Positions 62,683 through 64,000 of a stretch of 64,000 bases of DNA are shown in pieces (within the stretch, counting starts at the first letter, position 1; each line of letters begins with the position of its first letter). Source of the DNA: Qaidamihabitans albus. GTDB lineage: Bacteria; Actinomycetota; Actinomycetes; Mycobacteriales; Pseudonocardiaceae. The position numbers and the translations under genes are program-made. Location: positions 186,001-250,000 of the forward strand of contig NZ_JAEHOB010000007.1 of NCBI RefSeq assembly GCF_016464705.1, written 5' to 3'. The notes beneath the pieces are model-generated. The model was not told the origin of the DNA. It saw nothing but the letters and a program-made list of their open reading frames with translations, and did not search any database.

Positions 62683-64000
62683 GTGTGGCGGCTGCACAGC
62701 GAGGGTCTCGACACGGCGGATCCCAGGCGCCCGGCCTTGGGCGACATGTCCGACGCCTGGCTGGTCGGTCGCGCCCGCGAACTCATCGCCACGGTCCAGC
62801 GCAGCGAACGGCCCGAGCAGCTCAGGGTCATCGAGACCCTGGACGGGCTGCTCGAGGAGACCCAGCGCCGGGGCGAGCCGATACTGGTCGCCCAGATGCT
62901 GCGCGCGACAGCGCTCGCCCGGCTCGTCACCCGCGGCCTCGCCCACGAGGCGGAGTCGCTGCTCGACGAGATGCTCGCGCACACCAAGCGGCACGGCCTC
63001 GCCCTCCTGCGCGCGAACGCGCACGCGCTGCGCGGCAGGCGGCTCGTGCTGTCCGCGCAGGAGGACGCGGCGCTCACCGAGATCGCCAGGGCGCTCGCCA
63101 TCCTCGACGACTCACCGAACCCGGACGTCCAGCTCGGCAGGCGTGCCTGGGACCGCCTGCTGTCCTCCGCACTGATCGACTGCTGGATCGTGCTCAACCA
63201 GCTGGGCGTGTACGAGGCGGCGGAGGAGGTCATCGCCAGGGCCCACCAGGCCGTCCGGGACAGCGCGGGCCCGCACGAGATCACCCTCCAGCTGATGAAC
63301 CGCGTGAAGATGCTGCTCGGCTGGGGCCTGCGCCTGGAGCGGGTGGGACGTTACGACGAGGCCGGTGAGAAGTTCCGCACGGCCGCGTCGATGGCGATCG
63401 CCGTCGAGGCGCCCTTCGCCGAATCGCTGTTCCCTCGCCGCACCGGCGTACCGGCCGTGGAGCAGGTCGGCGTGCTGGCCGCCTCGCTCGCGTTCGCCGC
63501 CCCCAGCCCCGCCCACGTCGAGCGCCTGCGGCGGCTGCACGGCGAGCAGGGCTACCCGCACGAGCACGTCATCGTCACGATCGCGCTCGCCCGCTGCCTC
63601 GACGCCGACGACCGCCGGGACGAAGCGCTGGACGTGCTGCGAACCGCGCGGCACACGCAGGCCGAGGACAACTCACAGCCGTCGATGCGGCTGAACCTGG
63701 TGCGCGAGCTGGCCAGGCTCGGTGTGGACGAATTCGGCGAGTCGGTTGAGCCCGAGACGAAACCGAGCAGCCCGCTGTCCGAGTACGCGGCCGCGCTGGA
63801 GGCCGAGCTGTGGTCGCTGCGCGAGTCGCAGATCGCGGCGCTCAACGCCCGGCGTGAGCACGAGCGGCTCTACGCCGAGCACGGCGCGATCACCCAGCAG
63901 GCACTGCAGGATCCACTGACCGGCCTGCCCAACCGGCGGGCCCTCGACGAGCGGCTGCGCGCCCTCTCCTCCTCGGCGGCCAGCCAGCCGCTCGCCGTCG
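62683..64000 (+). CDS. GGDEF diguanylate cyclase with TPR-like N-terminus, cut by window end
   Basis: The open frame runs to the window edge without a stop (439 codons seen). About 400 residues are helical, TPR-like repeats (DEMLAHTKRHGLALLRANAH, LIDCWIVLNQLGVYEAAEEV), then a coiled linker (LEAELWSLRESQIAALNARR) and the start of a GGDEF domain (QDPLTGLPNRRALDERLRAL). It would make cyclic di-GMP; the active-site motif itself is outside the window. The GTG at 62683 is likely but its ribosome binding site is close; ATG at 62746 is in frame. Confidence 0.82.
   Translation, partial: MWRLHSEGLDTADPRRPALGDMSDAWLVGRARELIATVQRSERPEQLRVIETLDGLLEETQRRGEPILVAQMLRATALARLVTRGLAHEAESLLDEMLAHTKRHGLALLRANAHALRGRRLVLSAQEDAALTEIARALAILDDSPNPDVQLGRRAWDRLLSSALIDCWIVLNQLGVYEAAEEVIARAHQAVRDSAGPHEITLQLMNRVKMLLGWGLRLERVGRYDEAGEKFRTAASMAIAVEAPFAESLFPRRTGVPAVEQVGVLAASLAFAAPSPAHVERLRRLHGEQGYPHEHVIVTIALARCLDADDRRDEALDVLRTARHTQAEDNSQPSMRLNLVRELARLGVDEFGESVEPETKPSSPLSEYAAALEAELWSLRESQIAALNARREHERLYAEHGAITQQALQDPLTGLPNRRALDERLRALSSSAASQPLAV

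Overview
The window is high-GC actinobacterial DNA. GTG and TTG starts are common, genes often overlap by ATGA, and the gene order matches the Mycobacterium/Pseudonocardiaceae core. Pro/Gln/Gly-rich membrane proteins, a RsbR-S-T stressosome operon, an AICE in a tRNA gene and frequent intergenic palindromes suggest a Pseudonocardiaceae soil actinomycete, most like Amycolatopsis. This is inference; no 16S rRNA gene is present.

Layout. 0-13 kb: amino-acid metabolism. An Lrp regulator is divergent from hppD, followed by ilvA, metB and cbs with two membrane proteins, a secreted 5'-nucleotidase, a thiolase and a Bax-inhibitor-like protein. The cbs / proline-rich protein / metB order with a nearby thiolase recalls M. 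tuberculosis Rv1074c-Rv1079. 13.6-17.7 kb: class F sortase, an AcrA1-like double reductase and a DivIVA-like coiled coil. 17.7-23.6 kb: a tightly overlapped minus-strand operon rsbR-rsbS-rsbT-(kinase/phosphatase fusion)-(GAF-PP2C)-amidase, with a divergent RsbV-like STAS gene. 23.8-27.4 kb: DUF4287/SRPBCC protein, sulfotransferase-like protein, MmcQ/YjbR-HhH fusion and a VOC protein.

27.4-37.6 kb is a complete, probably functional pSAM2-type actinomycete integrative and conjugative element (AICE). It sits in the 3' end of a tRNA-Leu(TAA) gene and is bounded by 53-bp direct repeats. It carries int, xis, a RepSA-type initiator, an FtsK/TraB translocase, small transfer proteins, and a KorSA-like/Pra-like control pair with three operators. 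Its left end is accessory: a GvpU-like gene of lower GC, two very long imperfect hairpins with no gene, and a SCO5389-family paralogue.

37.6-46.5 kb: type II NADH dehydrogenase, type 5 uracil-DNA glycosylase, S10 peptidase, an AbiEi/DUF559-like protein, a secreted subtilase, Ppx and a lytic transglycosylase. 46.6-57.8 kb: the conserved block DUF501-ftsB-eno-(lpqU-like)-mazG-(SurA-like lipoprotein)-mfd, comparable to Rv1026-Rv1020. 57.9-64 kb: PQQ-type sugar dehydrogenase lipoprotein, TlpA/CcdA pair, TetR regulator, acyl-CoA desaturase, tRNA-Gln(TTG) and a GGDEF protein cut by the window end.

Two families of dispersed, near-perfect palindromes lie at gene ends through the chromosomal part and are absent from the AICE. 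Family A has seven copies, one cut by the window edge, and shows compensatory changes between its arms. In one copy the repeat supplies the stop codons of two convergent genes. These repeats, the twin-hairpin region and GvpU-like cargo of the AICE, and the kinase-phosphatase fusion of the stressosome are the least explained parts of the window.
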